Origin: Chloroflexota bacterium
GTDB taxonomy: Bacteria > Chloroflexota > Anaerolineae > Anaerolineales > Villigracilaceae
Direction: 5' to 3'
DNA: 6,382 bases
Assembly: GCA_021812905.1 (NCBI GenBank)
Contig: JAKAMM010000107.1
Location: forward strand, 1-6,382
This document shows, piece after piece, positions 1 through 5,623 of this stretch; the first letter of the stretch is position 1; every line of letters starts with the position of its first letter. The translations under genes were made by a program, and so were the position numbers. The notes under the pieces are model-generated. The model ran no database searches. It was not told the origin of the DNA and worked only from the letters and a program-made list of their open reading frames with translations.

Positions 1-776
1 GAGGATACAATATCCTGGCAGGCTTGAGGAACACGCAACCAGGGATGATGGTCCACGCCTGAGAGGACCAACACTTGCCAAGCCTGCCTTCCATTCGCCA
101 GAGTCATCGCACCGGCAAGCGGGGCAGTATCATCCTGGTCACCATGAATGCACAGAACGGGGAGATCACCAAGCATGTCTGCATCTCTCTTCACATCGTA
201 ATTGCAGATGACCTCCCAGAATGAAGAGGTGAACGAGCGCCACGAATGCTTGACGATATCGGCGGCCACTTCGCGCGGCAGGTCACGTTGCAAGTATGGC
301 ACGAGCCAACTAAACACGCGGCGGGTGAGGATGCAGATCACAGCGGCCAATGCCATGTTCGAGAAGAACCAGCCATAAGGAACAGGCTGACTGGTGAAGA
401 ATCTTCGGGCTTCCTTTGCATTACCGAAGAAAGGAATGCTCAACAGCACGAGTCGTTCCACCTGTTCGGGATGACGCGCCGTGAAGGCAATGGAAAGCAG
501 GGTTCCCATTGAATGGCCGATCAGGGTAAATTGCTTTTCATTTTTTAGGGCTTCGTAAAGTGCATCCACGTGACGATCAACAGTATAACGTGACCAGGGC
601 TTGGGCGAATCGCCGAAGCCGAGCGGATCCACCAACAGGACGCGGTGATTCTCTTCGAGCGCGCCCAGCCGCCCTTCCCAGTAACGAGTCGTCGCGCCCA
701 GACCGGGAATGAAGACCAGTGTTGGGCCATCTGTGCCCATTTCGATAACGTTAAGCGTGTCCGAGCGTTTCGACAT
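1..776 (-). CDS. alpha/beta hydrolase, 3' end cut by the left edge
   Basis: This reading frame is open from an ATG at 776 to the left edge (258 codons, no stop), so the protein is incomplete at its C-terminus. It has the marks of an alpha/beta-hydrolase-fold enzyme: an oxyanion-type PGLG stretch at about residues 24-27, a nucleophile elbow GHSMG at 87-91 (Ser89), a probable acid in HGDQDD (Asp215) followed by Pro219, and the catalytic His in VDHHPW (His243, less likely His244). Residues of about 115-190, rich in Phe and Trp, form the lid region. Almost the whole domain is present, so probably only a few residues are missing. The start lies 2 nt after the stop of the upstream gene, with a weak GGA about 8 nt before it, so translation is probably coupled. 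The substrate cannot be told: the family includes esterases, lipases, haloalkane dehalogenases and C-C hydrolases. No signal peptide is seen. Confidence 0.9.
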   Translation of the reverse strand, partial: MSKRSDTLNVIEMGTDGPTLVFIPGLGATTRYWEGRLGALEENHRVLLVDPLGFGDSPKPWSRYTVDRHVDALYEALKNEKQFTLIGHSMGTLLSIAFTARHPEQVERLVLLSIPFFGNAKEARRFFTSQPVPYGWFFSNMALAAVICILTRRVFSWLVPYLQRDLPREVAADIVKHSWRSFTSSFWEVICNYDVKRDADMLGDLPVLCIHGDQDDTAPLAGAMTLANGRQAWQVLVLSGVDHHPWLRVPQACQDIVS

Positions 777-778
777 TC

Positions 779-1297
779 TCAATCCATCTTGCCCATGCCC
801 TTCATGGCGCTTGTCATGTCACTGCACAATATGGCATTTTGAGCGCGATGCAGGTTCGCGATCAATACCGGGCCTGGGTCTTCGTCCCGTTCGTCGCGTT
901 CCATGCGGCACTGAAAGACAATATCATCGCCAGCGCGAAAGCGGACTGTTTTTCCGGCCACGTTCAACATGTCATCACGCTCAGCGCGATACACGGTCGG
1001 ATGCGGACTGCGATACCAATACGTGCCTTTGTCGCGGACGACTCCTTCACGCAACAGACGCCGGATCTCGGACTTGTACTCCATTTCATCTGCCTGCCAA
1101 CTGCTTGCGCGCATGACCTCGAAGCGGATGTCCTGTTCGAGGCGTTTTGATTTTCCATCGCGGGCATAATCATCGCGGGCATCGGGATCTGTGAAAGCCC
1201 ACACATCGTTCGGGTCGGGGTTGGGACTATCGGCGGTGGTGTCGGCACGTGACACAAAACCCGGGGTGCCAAAAAGGGATTTCAATATATCGGACAT
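779..1297 (-). CDS. uncharacterised protein, zinc-ribbon-less paralogue of the upstream gene
   Basis: This 172-residue soluble protein belongs to no family I can name. From residue 31 to the end it aligns with residues 45-188 of the protein encoded just upstream. The block D31-W67 aligns without gaps and has 21 of 37 identical positions, including DVWxFTDP, AR, and DIRFEV. A later shared block contains EG, W, SP and VYRA at about residues 84-105. The N-terminus (MSDILKSLFG and a Pro/Asp-rich stretch) replaces the paralogue's zinc ribbon and carries no Cys. The whole protein has only two Cys, so no metal site is evident. The start is well supported by a GGAGGA ribosome binding site 7 nt ahead, placed inside the end of the upstream gene. 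It sits 3 nt after that gene and 2 nt before the hydrolase gene. The tandem arrangement implies local duplication followed by loss or replacement of the N-terminal domain. Confidence 0.85.
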   Translation of the reverse strand: MSDILKSLFGTPGFVSRADTTADSPNPDPNDVWAFTDPDARDDYARDGKSKRLEQDIRFEVMRASSWQADEMEYKSEIRRLLREGVVRDKGTYWYRSPHPTVYRAERDDMLNVAGKTVRFRAGDDIVFQCRMERDERDEDPGPVLIANLHRAQNAILCSDMTSAMKGMGKMD

Positions 1298-1300
1298 AAG

Positions 1301-1867
1301 TCAATCCTCCATCATAGTTTTCATGCGTCCCATCATTGCCTGCGCCATTTCGCCGCATGTACGTTGCACGTGCTCTGAATCAAAGTCGCCGATGAGGATG
1401 GGATCATCCAGTTCAAACCGGTCGCGCGTCATCGGGCAAGCCCAGACGAGACCTTGACCTTTTTTGAATGTGAATTGTTTGCCGTCAAGACTTAACTCGC
1501 CATCCTGCTTTGCGCGGTAGACTGGCGGGAATGGCGAGACACTCCAAAACGATGCCAGCTTGCGGATCATGCCCTCGTGCTCGAGGCGGTCCAGTTCGCG
1601 CTTGCATTCGCGGTCGAGGTCGCTCCACGTTCCGCCGCGCAAAACTTCAAAGCGGATGTCGTGCTCGAGCTGATCGAGCGTACCATTGAATTCATAGCGT
1701 GCACGCGCCACAGGATCTGTAAAAAGCCATACATCATCCACGTCAGTTGGCCCAGGAATAAAGGTCGAGCCGCAATAGGGACAGGTGACAGGCTTGCCAT
1801 ACGAGCCATCCCAATCAATGGGTGCACCGCAGCTGGGGCAGTTGAGTTTGGTCAGGGTAACGGTCAT
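1301..1867 (-). CDS. uncharacterised zinc-ribbon protein
   Basis: This 188-residue protein begins with a four-cysteine zinc ribbon: CPSC at 10-13 and CPYC at 29-32, each followed by Gly, a typical rubredoxin-knuckle pair. A Pro/Asp linker then leads to a domain of about 140 residues starting DVWLFTDP (45-52). This domain holds DIRFEVLR (70-77), an acidic/basic helical stretch (85-100), and SPFPPVYRA (111-119). The C-terminus is rich in Met (MAQAMMGRMKTMMED) and probably helical. I do not recognise the second domain. The neighbouring downstream gene encodes a version of it without the ribbon. There are no membrane segments and no signal peptide, so it is probably cytoplasmic. Bacterial ribbons of this form can bind nucleic acid or protein, but nothing here decides which. 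No clear ribosome binding site precedes the ATG at 1867. It is the first gene of a three-gene unit with the paralogue and the hydrolase. Confidence 0.85.
   Translation of the reverse strand: MTVTLTKLNCPSCGAPIDWDGSYGKPVTCPYCGSTFIPGPTDVDDVWLFTDPVARARYEFNGTLDQLEHDIRFEVLRGGTWSDLDRECKRELDRLEHEGMIRKLASFWSVSPFPPVYRAKQDGELSLDGKQFTFKKGQGLVWACPMTRDRFELDDPILIGDFDSEHVQRTCGEMAQAMMGRMKTMMED
1305..1310 (-). promoter_or_regulatory. ribosome binding site GGAGGA
   Basis: A near-perfect Shine-Dalgarno GGAGGA lies 7 nt before the ATG at 1297. It is embedded in the last codons (Met-Glu-Asp) of the zinc-ribbon gene. It fixes the start of the paralogue and suggests that the two proteins are made from one message. 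Confidence 0.8.
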
Positions 1868-1879
1868 GGTTTGAAGTGA

Positions 1880-1911
1880 GCAATTCGATGTCTTTCATCG
1901 AGCTGCTTTTT
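1880..1911 (+). terminator. terminator-shaped hairpin with T5, facing the plus strand
   Basis: An inverted repeat TCGATG-TCTTT-CATCGA (1885-1901) extends with one mismatch and one wobble to an outer GCA/TGC (1880-1906). On the plus strand it is followed directly by TTTTT (1907-1911). The shape is that of an intrinsic terminator for plus-strand transcription, but there is no plus-strand gene before it in this window. On the minus strand the same bases form a leader hairpin just upstream of the zinc-ribbon gene. The stem is short and AT-rich, so the call is weak. Confidence 0.3.
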
Positions 1912-1988
1912 ATGATATGCCGCGCGACTTTTCCCCGCCAGCGCCAGTTAGCCGATTTCTGTATAGGCATAATGGCGTATGAATGATG

Positions 1989-2450
1989 TCACCGCCGCCA
2001 GCTCGGGATGAAGCGCGGCACTTCGCACAGGTACTCGCGATATTCGGGAATGCGTTGGACGAGGTCGATCTCCTCCAACCGGGCCCATAGAAAGAACCAC
2101 ACAAAAGCGAGCGATGAAGCAACCAGGACTGTGAGTCTGGGACGGATCAAAACCAGTCCTGGCATAACAATTGCGCCGCCGGCGTAGATGGGATGCCGGG
2201 TATACGCATACAGCCCATGTTGCACGACCGTGTCCCGCGCCGAAGGCAGGTGCGGACTCCAGACAATGCGCGGCGAGTAATACCAAACGCGGTCAATGGC
2301 CATCGTTTCCCAAGGCACACTGACCAATATTATGAGGAGCGCGATCACAACCAGTGTGCCTCTATACCGCCAGATGAAGCGCGGGGCATACAGCCATAGC
2401 AAAGCAAGCGGGACAACTCCAAAGATGAGCAGAAGTAAGAAGTAACTCAT
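1989..2450 (-). CDS. small membrane protein: isoprenylcysteine methyltransferase-like C-terminal half, cyclase-like N-terminal half
   Basis: This 153-residue integral membrane protein has hydrophobic segments at about 3-21, 32-47, 93-103 and 107-122. The C-terminal half carries the signature of the isoprenylcysteine carboxyl methyltransferase / phospholipid methyltransferase (ICMT/PEMT) superfamily: GLYAYTRHPIYAGG (79-92), a glutamate pair at 126-127, PEYREY (135-140) and VPRFIP (144-149). Known members methylate prenylcysteines or lipids using S-adenosylmethionine. The N-terminal half is unusual for the family: VPWETMAIDRVWYYSPRIVW (45-64) and the later LP resemble the first part of a bacterial lycopene cyclase domain, without its usual Glu-Glu after LP. 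That resemblance comes from motif memory only. The start overlaps the stop of the flavoprotein gene by 4 nt (ATGA), so the two are translationally coupled. The substrate is unknown; a prenylated lipid or quinone is a reasonable guess given the partner. Confidence 0.82.
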   Translation of the reverse strand: MSYFLLLLIFGVVPLALLWLYAPRFIWRYRGTLVVIALLIILVSVPWETMAIDRVWYYSPRIVWSPHLPSARDTVVQHGLYAYTRHPIYAGGAIVMPGLVLIRPRLTVLVASSLAFVWFFLWARLEEIDLVQRIPEYREYLCEVPRFIPSWRR

Positions 2451-3574
2451 AGAGACCTATCTTGGACTTGAAAATCGCTTTGGGGCAATGCCAAAGACTC
2501 CAAACCGAACTGTCTACCGGGCCAAAGCTGTGCGAGTCTATCCGGGCTGATGATTTCCCAATATTGGCGCCAGATCAGATCAAGTCTCCTAGGCTGGCTG
2601 AGAAAATGAGCCAGCTCACCAATCCATTGCATGGGCAAACCAGGGATGATCTGCTGTGCAGTCAACAGAAGGCGATGAGCTATGGCAAGTTGCCGCTTGT
2701 CAGCAGATTGATAGGCGCGTGAGGCTTCTGACGCGCGCATCTCGCCATCGAGCGTCCGACGCGCCAAGTTACCTGCCACCGCACCAAAATATAAAGCTGG
2801 GCGGATACCCTCACCGGTTAATGGGAGACATTGTCCGGCTGCATCTCCAACCCGCAAGACGCGTCCATTCGTTGCCGGTTGGCGGCGGTAGGACCAGTAG
2901 CCGCCGTGGAAACTGCTCGGTGAATTTTCAAAGTGATTGACAGTAAAGTCTTTCAAAGCTGTACCCAAGTGAGCGAGTCCGCGGTAACTGCCGAGGCCCG
3001 CCCGTGAAAACGCACCGCTTGGAAACAGCCAACCAACGTTGAAGGCGCCAAATTCCTGCTTGTCGTAGTAAAAGTGCAAGCCGCGTTCCTTGACTAGGAG
3101 GACTGCCTCCAAACCAAAGCTTTTCCCAGTGTGCGATTCAGCCCGCTGCCGCGCATTCGTAGCCAGCTCAGCGCGCCAGCCGGTGGCATCAATCAATATT
3201 TCGGCATCGAACACGCCCTTCGTTGTGTAAACTAAATGGCCGCGATGGCCCAGCACAGAGGCATGTAATAGTTCGACCTGTGCCTGATTCCACAGGTGGT
3301 AGCAAAATGTACGATAGTCGAATGTACAGAAGGGGTAGGGGAGAGGATACTCATAAACATTGTTTTTTAAATGAATAATAAGGCGATCATGGACTTGCAA
3401 AAGGCTATCCATCGTGCCTGTTGCTTCGAGAACGGCCAGCAGCGTACCGCAAGCCGAAGTCTGCACCGCGCCGATGGCGTGCGGCTCAACCAGTAAAATG
3501 TGTTTGCCGCGCAACTGAACAGCCGCTGCCAACCCGGCGAAACTGCCCCCGGCAATAATTACATCGTAGTCCAT
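2447..3574 (-). CDS. FAD-dependent oxidoreductase, geranylgeranyl reductase family
   Basis: This 375-residue protein is a flavoprotein of the geranylgeranyl reductase type. The N-terminal Rossmann fold binds FAD: DVIIAGGSFAGLAAA (4-18), ending in the ribose-binding glutamate of LLVEP (Glu30). DATGWRA (129-135) is the second FAD motif. NVGWLFPSGAFSRAGLG (179-195) matches the family's WxFP-x-G...GLG signature, and GDAAGQCLPLTGEGIRPAL (243-261) is the third FAD motif with the family's GEGI. Characterised relatives saturate prenyl chains of chlorophyll, archaeal lipids or menaquinone; carotenoid cyclases and halogenases are more distant. The length is slightly short of the usual 390-450. The ATG at 3574 has AAAGGT 8 nt ahead. 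It overlaps the membrane methyltransferase-like gene by 4 nt, which points to a shared isoprenoid substrate (inference). The upstream 210 bp carry hairpins but no clear promoter. Confidence 0.88.
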   Translation of the reverse strand: MDYDVIIAGGSFAGLAAAVQLRGKHILLVEPHAIGAVQTSACGTLLAVLEATGTMDSLLQVHDRLIIHLKNNVYEYPLPYPFCTFDYRTFCYHLWNQAQVELLHASVLGHRGHLVYTTKGVFDAEILIDATGWRAELATNARQRAESHTGKSFGLEAVLLVKERGLHFYYDKQEFGAFNVGWLFPSGAFSRAGLGSYRGLAHLGTALKDFTVNHFENSPSSFHGGYWSYRRQPATNGRVLRVGDAAGQCLPLTGEGIRPALYFGAVAGNLARRTLDGEMRASEASRAYQSADKRQLAIAHRLLLTAQQIIPGLPMQWIGELAHFLSQPRRLDLIWRQYWEIISPDRLAQLWPGRQFGLESLALPQSDFQVQDRSL

Positions 3575-3582
3575 AAGAATCT

Positions 3583-3588
3583 ACCTTT
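3583..3588 (-). promoter_or_regulatory. ribosome binding site AAAGGT
   Basis: AAAGGT precedes the ATG at 3574 by 8 nt. Together with the FAD motif that begins at residue 4, it supports this start for the flavoprotein. Confidence 0.6.
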
Positions 3589-3623
3589 ATGATGCTTCTC
3601 GAAGATCGCCTGTTCCTTATAAA

Positions 3624-3655
3624 CATAGGCCGCAGTGGAGCATCTGCGGCCTATG
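3624..3655 (-). terminator. perfect 12-bp hairpin, likely transcription end
   Basis: CATAGGCCGCAG (3624-3635) and CTGCGGCCTATG (3644-3655) pair perfectly around an 8-nt loop. On the minus strand the hairpin comes after the DUF5676-like gene and 49 nt before the flavoprotein start. It is followed by GTTTATAAGG, which has only a short T run, so it is not a canonical intrinsic terminator. It could instead end or stabilise the message, or separate two transcription units. Confidence 0.5.
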
Positions 3656-3662
3656 GAAGGGG

Positions 3663-3744
3663 GGCGGGCGAACCCGCCAAATCGAGTCCCGGTCCCGGCG
3701 GATACACTCCGCTGATGTCAGGGCAGCCTCAGTAGAAATGCCCT
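3663..3744 (-). other. gene-free stretch with three tandem hairpins
   Basis: Between the DUF5676-like stop (3784) and the 3624-3655 hairpin lie three more inverted repeats. AGGGCA/TGCCCT occupies 3720-3725 and 3739-3744 with a 13-nt loop. GCGGA/TCCGC occupies 3698-3702 and 3708-3712. GGCGGG/CCCGCC occupies 3663-3668 and 3673-3678, with TTCG as its loop on the minus strand. No reading frame here resembles a protein, and no tRNA or riboswitch class is recognised. It may be a structured 3' or 5' untranslated region, or a small RNA. Confidence 0.35.
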
Positions 3745-3783
3745 TAATATTTGTGTGAGACCGGTGAGTCGGAGCCTGTTGCG

Positions 3784-4086
3784 CTAATGGTGTTGACTGA
3801 CTGGGTGCATGGCCGGCGCAGTTTTGGCCTCTTCCCGGGCTGCGAAGAAATTCCAAATGGGAACGAAGAGCACAGCTGTTAGGAAACCGCCTATGAAGAT
3901 CTCCACCAGACCGAGGAGGTATAGGCCCCAGCTGATGAAAGTAAAGCCGGGCAGGAGCAGGGTGTAGAGATTCTGCATCACCCACCAGTTTGGAAACAAC
4001 AGACCGAACAGGACATCAAGCGTAAAGACCACAGCTGAGAAGACCGCAAGGGTCCATGCGACGGGCCAGAAGGATAGTTTTTTCAT
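3784..4086 (-). CDS. small membrane protein, DUF5676-like
   Basis: This 100-residue protein has two clear hydrophobic regions, about 8-32 and 42-82. The second probably crosses the membrane twice and contains PGFTFISWG (47-55) and a Gly-rich IFIGGFLTAV stretch (65-74). The order of a Pro-Gly-aromatic turn, SxxG, then IGG and a closing W-N-F-F resembles the DUF5676 family of small membrane proteins, which often lie beside metal-transport genes. That assignment is from memory of the family pattern. The function is unknown. The start at 4086 is chosen because AAAGGAG lies 8 nt ahead and because a longer frame from 4212 would run through the upstream gene. The gene begins 19 nt after that gene's stop, so the two are probably cotranscribed. 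The polar tail ends in His-Pro-Val-Ser-Gln-His-His, which could touch metal but is too short to claim. Confidence 0.8.
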   Translation of the reverse strand: MKKLSFWPVAWTLAVFSAVVFTLDVLFGLLFPNWWVMQNLYTLLLPGFTFISWGLYLLGLVEIFIGGFLTAVLFVPIWNFFAAREEAKTAPAMHPVSQHH

Positions 4087-4094
4087 GTCAATTT

Positions 4095-4101
4095 CTCCTT
4101 T
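4095..4101 (-). promoter_or_regulatory. ribosome binding site AAAGGAG, sets start of the DUF5676-like gene
   Basis: A strong AAAGGAG sits 8 nt before the ATG at 4086 and immediately after the stop of the upstream gene (4106-4108). It rules in favour of the 100-residue product over the 142-residue reading from 4212. Confidence 0.8.
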
Positions 4102-4105
4102 AAAT

Positions 4106-4444
4106 TCATTGACTGAATACATCAGGACTAATGACAAATGAGTTTTTATTTTTGACTCCGAACCGATCAAGCACGCGCGGCATGTCAGGATCGTATACCC
4201 ACGTGCCATCATCGGTACGGAAGCAGTATAGATACTCGCAGCCCGGTTCCAGTTCGAGGGTCAGCGACCACAAGCCATCGTCCGTGCGTTCCATACGATA
4301 AACACTTTCATGCCACTCTTCGAACCAGCCTACTAGATACAGACAACCGCAATCATCAGCGGGCATTGCGAACGTCACCCGCACTAGGTCATTGTTCCTC
4401 TCAGTAAGTTTCTGTACCCTAATTATATTGGACCGCCTTTTCAT
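4106..4444 (-). CDS. stand-alone glycogen-binding-like (CBM48 / isoamylase early set) protein
   Basis: Counting from ATG 4444, this is a 112-residue protein consisting of little more than one immunoglobulin-like early-set domain. VRVTFAMP (21-28), LYLVGWFEEWHES (35-47), GLWSLTLELEPG (57-68), EYLYCFRTDDGTWVYDP (70-86) and the closing NSFV (101-104) follow the CBM48/AMPK glycogen-binding order, where the usual motif is VGxFNxW. Family members bind alpha-glucans or serve as fused domains of branching enzymes; single-domain bacterial versions have no settled role. Here the loop reads WFEEW rather than the common DFNDW, so glucan binding is uncertain. The start is unclear: the frame is open to a TTG at 4519, with another ATG at 4495, and none of the three has a good ribosome binding site. 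ATG 4444 best fits the usual short lead before the first strand. It is probably cotranscribed with the DUF5676-like gene. Confidence 0.75.
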   Translation of the reverse strand: MKRRSNIIRVQKLTERNNDLVRVTFAMPADDCGCLYLVGWFEEWHESVYRMERTDDGLWSLTLELEPGCEYLYCFRTDDGTWVYDPDMPRVLDRFGVKNKNSFVISPDVFSQ

Positions 4445-4568
4445 CCAACGCGGCTGACAATGGATCAGAACGTGCCGTATCGTTGTCTTTAGCATAAATC
4501 GCTCGTGCTTGGACTTCAAGCGCAGAATGGCGCGATTCGCGGGTAAGCAGTTTGGCGCATGGGTATAG

Positions 4569-4603
4569 AGAGCGGCAACCTGCCATTCGCAGGTTGCCGC
4601 TCT
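4569..4603 (-). terminator. perfect 15-bp hairpin after the metal/redox operon
   Basis: Positions 4569-4583 and 4589-4603 pair without mismatch around the 5-nt loop CATTC. The stem is GC-rich, with a GCGGCAACC core. It starts 28 nt beyond the DUF302 stop on the transcribed strand and therefore most likely marks the end of that operon. No T run follows on either strand, so termination may be Rho-dependent, or the hairpin may protect the 3' end of the message. Confidence 0.55.
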
Positions 4604-4631
4604 GTCAATGATTTAGCTAAAAGATAGGCAA

Positions 4632-5027
4632 CTATTTGAGACTGGAAATCACACGCTCCAACTTCTGCCTTGCCTCTGCTGAGACCTCACTTAGTATTGG
4701 TTCGTCCGCAAAGGCGCCGAGCATTTGCACCGGATCTACAGCGGTAACGATTATGCCTTTGCCTGCTTCCTGCACAGTGACATTGCACGGGAGAAGCAAT
4801 CCCACATCCGCATTGGCAGAGAGGGCGCGGTGTGCCAGCGATGGGTTGCACGCGCCGAGGATTACGTAGCGGCGAAAGTCCACATTGATCTTCTCTTTCA
4901 AAGTAGACTTCACATCAATTTGCGTCAACACGCCGAAGCCCTCGGCTTTGAGCGCCTCCGTGGTCTTTTGGATAGCCTGCTCGAAGGATATGTTCAGCAT
5001 GACGCGAATTCCAAGATCGGTTGTCAT
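4632..5027 (-). CDS. DUF302 family protein
   Basis: This 131-residue protein is a full-length DUF302 domain. The family pattern is clear: SFEQAIQKTTEALKAEGFGV (14-33), LTQIDVKSTLKEK (34-46), then YVILGACNPSLAHRAL (54-69) and the GLLLPCNVTV segment (75-84), ending in MLGAF (102-106). DUF302 proteins are small alpha/beta proteins often encoded beside thioredoxin-like, redox or metal-resistance genes; their biochemical role is not established. The two conserved cysteines, in GACNP (Cys59) and LPCN (Cys80), could be redox-active or bind metal (inference). No signal peptide is seen. The ATG at 5027 overlaps the stop of the flavin reductase gene by 4 nt (ATGA) and has AAAGGA 9 nt ahead, so it is the third gene of the ATPase operon. 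Confidence 0.93.
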   Translation of the reverse strand: MTTDLGIRVMLNISFEQAIQKTTEALKAEGFGVLTQIDVKSTLKEKINVDFRRYVILGACNPSLAHRALSANADVGLLLPCNVTVQEAGKGIIVTAVDPVQMLGAFADEPILSEVSAEARQKLERVISSLK

Positions 5028-5623
5028 TTTGTTTTTTCCTTTTCTTTCTGTTTGTGTGAGTTTGATTGCACCGCGCGGCGCAGATCCGCCACGCGGAATT
5101 TGAAGTTGGGTTTCTCGCGCACGACACCATTGTCATAGAGGATGCCTTGTGCGCGTTTCACATCCACATCTCCTTGTTCATTCAACAGAGACTCCTCCAC
5201 ATGCACAGCCTGAACCAAGCCAATGAACATCGTATGCGAGTCGAGCGCGATCTCCTGTTCGACCATGCACTCAATGTTGACCGGGCAATCGGCGAGCAGC
5301 GGCGTCTTCACTTTCAACGCGGGCGCGAGCCGGAGTTTGGCGATGGCGATCTTATCTACCTTTGCCCCGGTTACGACGCCGATGTAATCCACGAGAGCGG
5401 ATTGTTCCGGCGCGGGGATGTTGACAACGAACTCGCGGCTCTCGCGGACCAGTGAATGGGAATATCGTCCTGAGCGGATGGAAATCGCCAGGCGTGGCGG
5501 CTCAGCGGAACACGATGAGATGCGGTTGCAAGCCATCACGTTCGGCTTGTCTCCACCGGTGGTGATCAATACCACCGGCACGGGATACAGCGTGGTGTTC
5601 GGTTCGATGGTACGTTTTGACAT
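5024..5623 (-). CDS. flavin reductase family protein (FMN-binding split barrel)
   Basis: This 199-residue protein matches the flavin reductase-like family in length and pattern. YPVPVVLITTGG (13-24), PNVMACNRISSCSAEPP (27-43), the basic-aromatic IRSGRYSH (49-56) and FVVNIP (65-70) form the FMN-binding split barrel. The segment 109-146 (LLADCPVNIECMVEQ onwards) is the usual second half. Relatives reduce free flavin with NAD(P)H, act as two-component monooxygenase partners, or are FMN proteins of unknown role in anaerobes. The tail after residue 186 is a run of Lys, Gln and Glu and is probably disordered. The ATG at 5623 shares one base with the ATPase stop (TGATG) and has AAGG 10 nt ahead. An extension to 5809 would lie wholly inside the ATPase gene and lacks family similarity. 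It is the middle gene of the operon. Confidence 0.92.
   Translation of the reverse strand: MSKRTIEPNTTLYPVPVVLITTGGDKPNVMACNRISSCSAEPPRLAISIRSGRYSHSLVRESREFVVNIPAPEQSALVDYIGVVTGAKVDKIAIAKLRLAPALKVKTPLLADCPVNIECMVEQEIALDSHTMFIGLVQAVHVEESLLNEQGDVDVKRAQGILYDNGVVREKPNFKFRVADLRRAVQSNSHKQKEKEKTK
5037..5042 (-). promoter_or_regulatory. ribosome binding site AAAGGA before the DUF302 gene
   Basis: AAAGGA lies 9 nt before the ATG at 5027, within the Lys-rich 3' end of the flavin reductase gene. It supports that ATG over the internal ATG at 5000, which has no such site. Confidence 0.6.

Noticed and set aside
709..1116. Plus-strand frame of 135 codons rich in Cys and Arg
   Set aside because: It is antisense to the paralogue and hydrolase genes, whose conservation with a neighbour and catalytic motifs show the real coding strand.
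3661..3740. Possible tRNA suggested by a GGTTCGCC stretch
   Set aside because: No acceptor stem, anticodon arm or D arm can be built around it; the TTCG is the loop of a simple 6-bp hairpin.
3617..3985. Minus-strand frame of 122 codons
   Set aside because: It overlaps the DUF5676-like gene out of frame and runs through the hairpin region; the composition is Pro/Ser/Arg-rich with no recognisable motif.
4087..4212. A 42-residue N-terminal extension of the DUF5676-like protein
   Set aside because: It overlaps the end of the glycogen-binding-like gene in another frame, and the ATG at 4086 has a strong AAAGGAG.
4422..4427. Perfect TATAAT on the minus strand
   Set aside because: It lies inside the glycogen-binding-like gene, and no good -35 hexamer is found at 16-18 nt; it is probably chance, though an internal promoter is not excluded.
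4725..5138. Plus-strand frame of 137 codons
   Set aside because: It is antisense to the DUF302 and flavin reductase genes, both clearly recognisable families.
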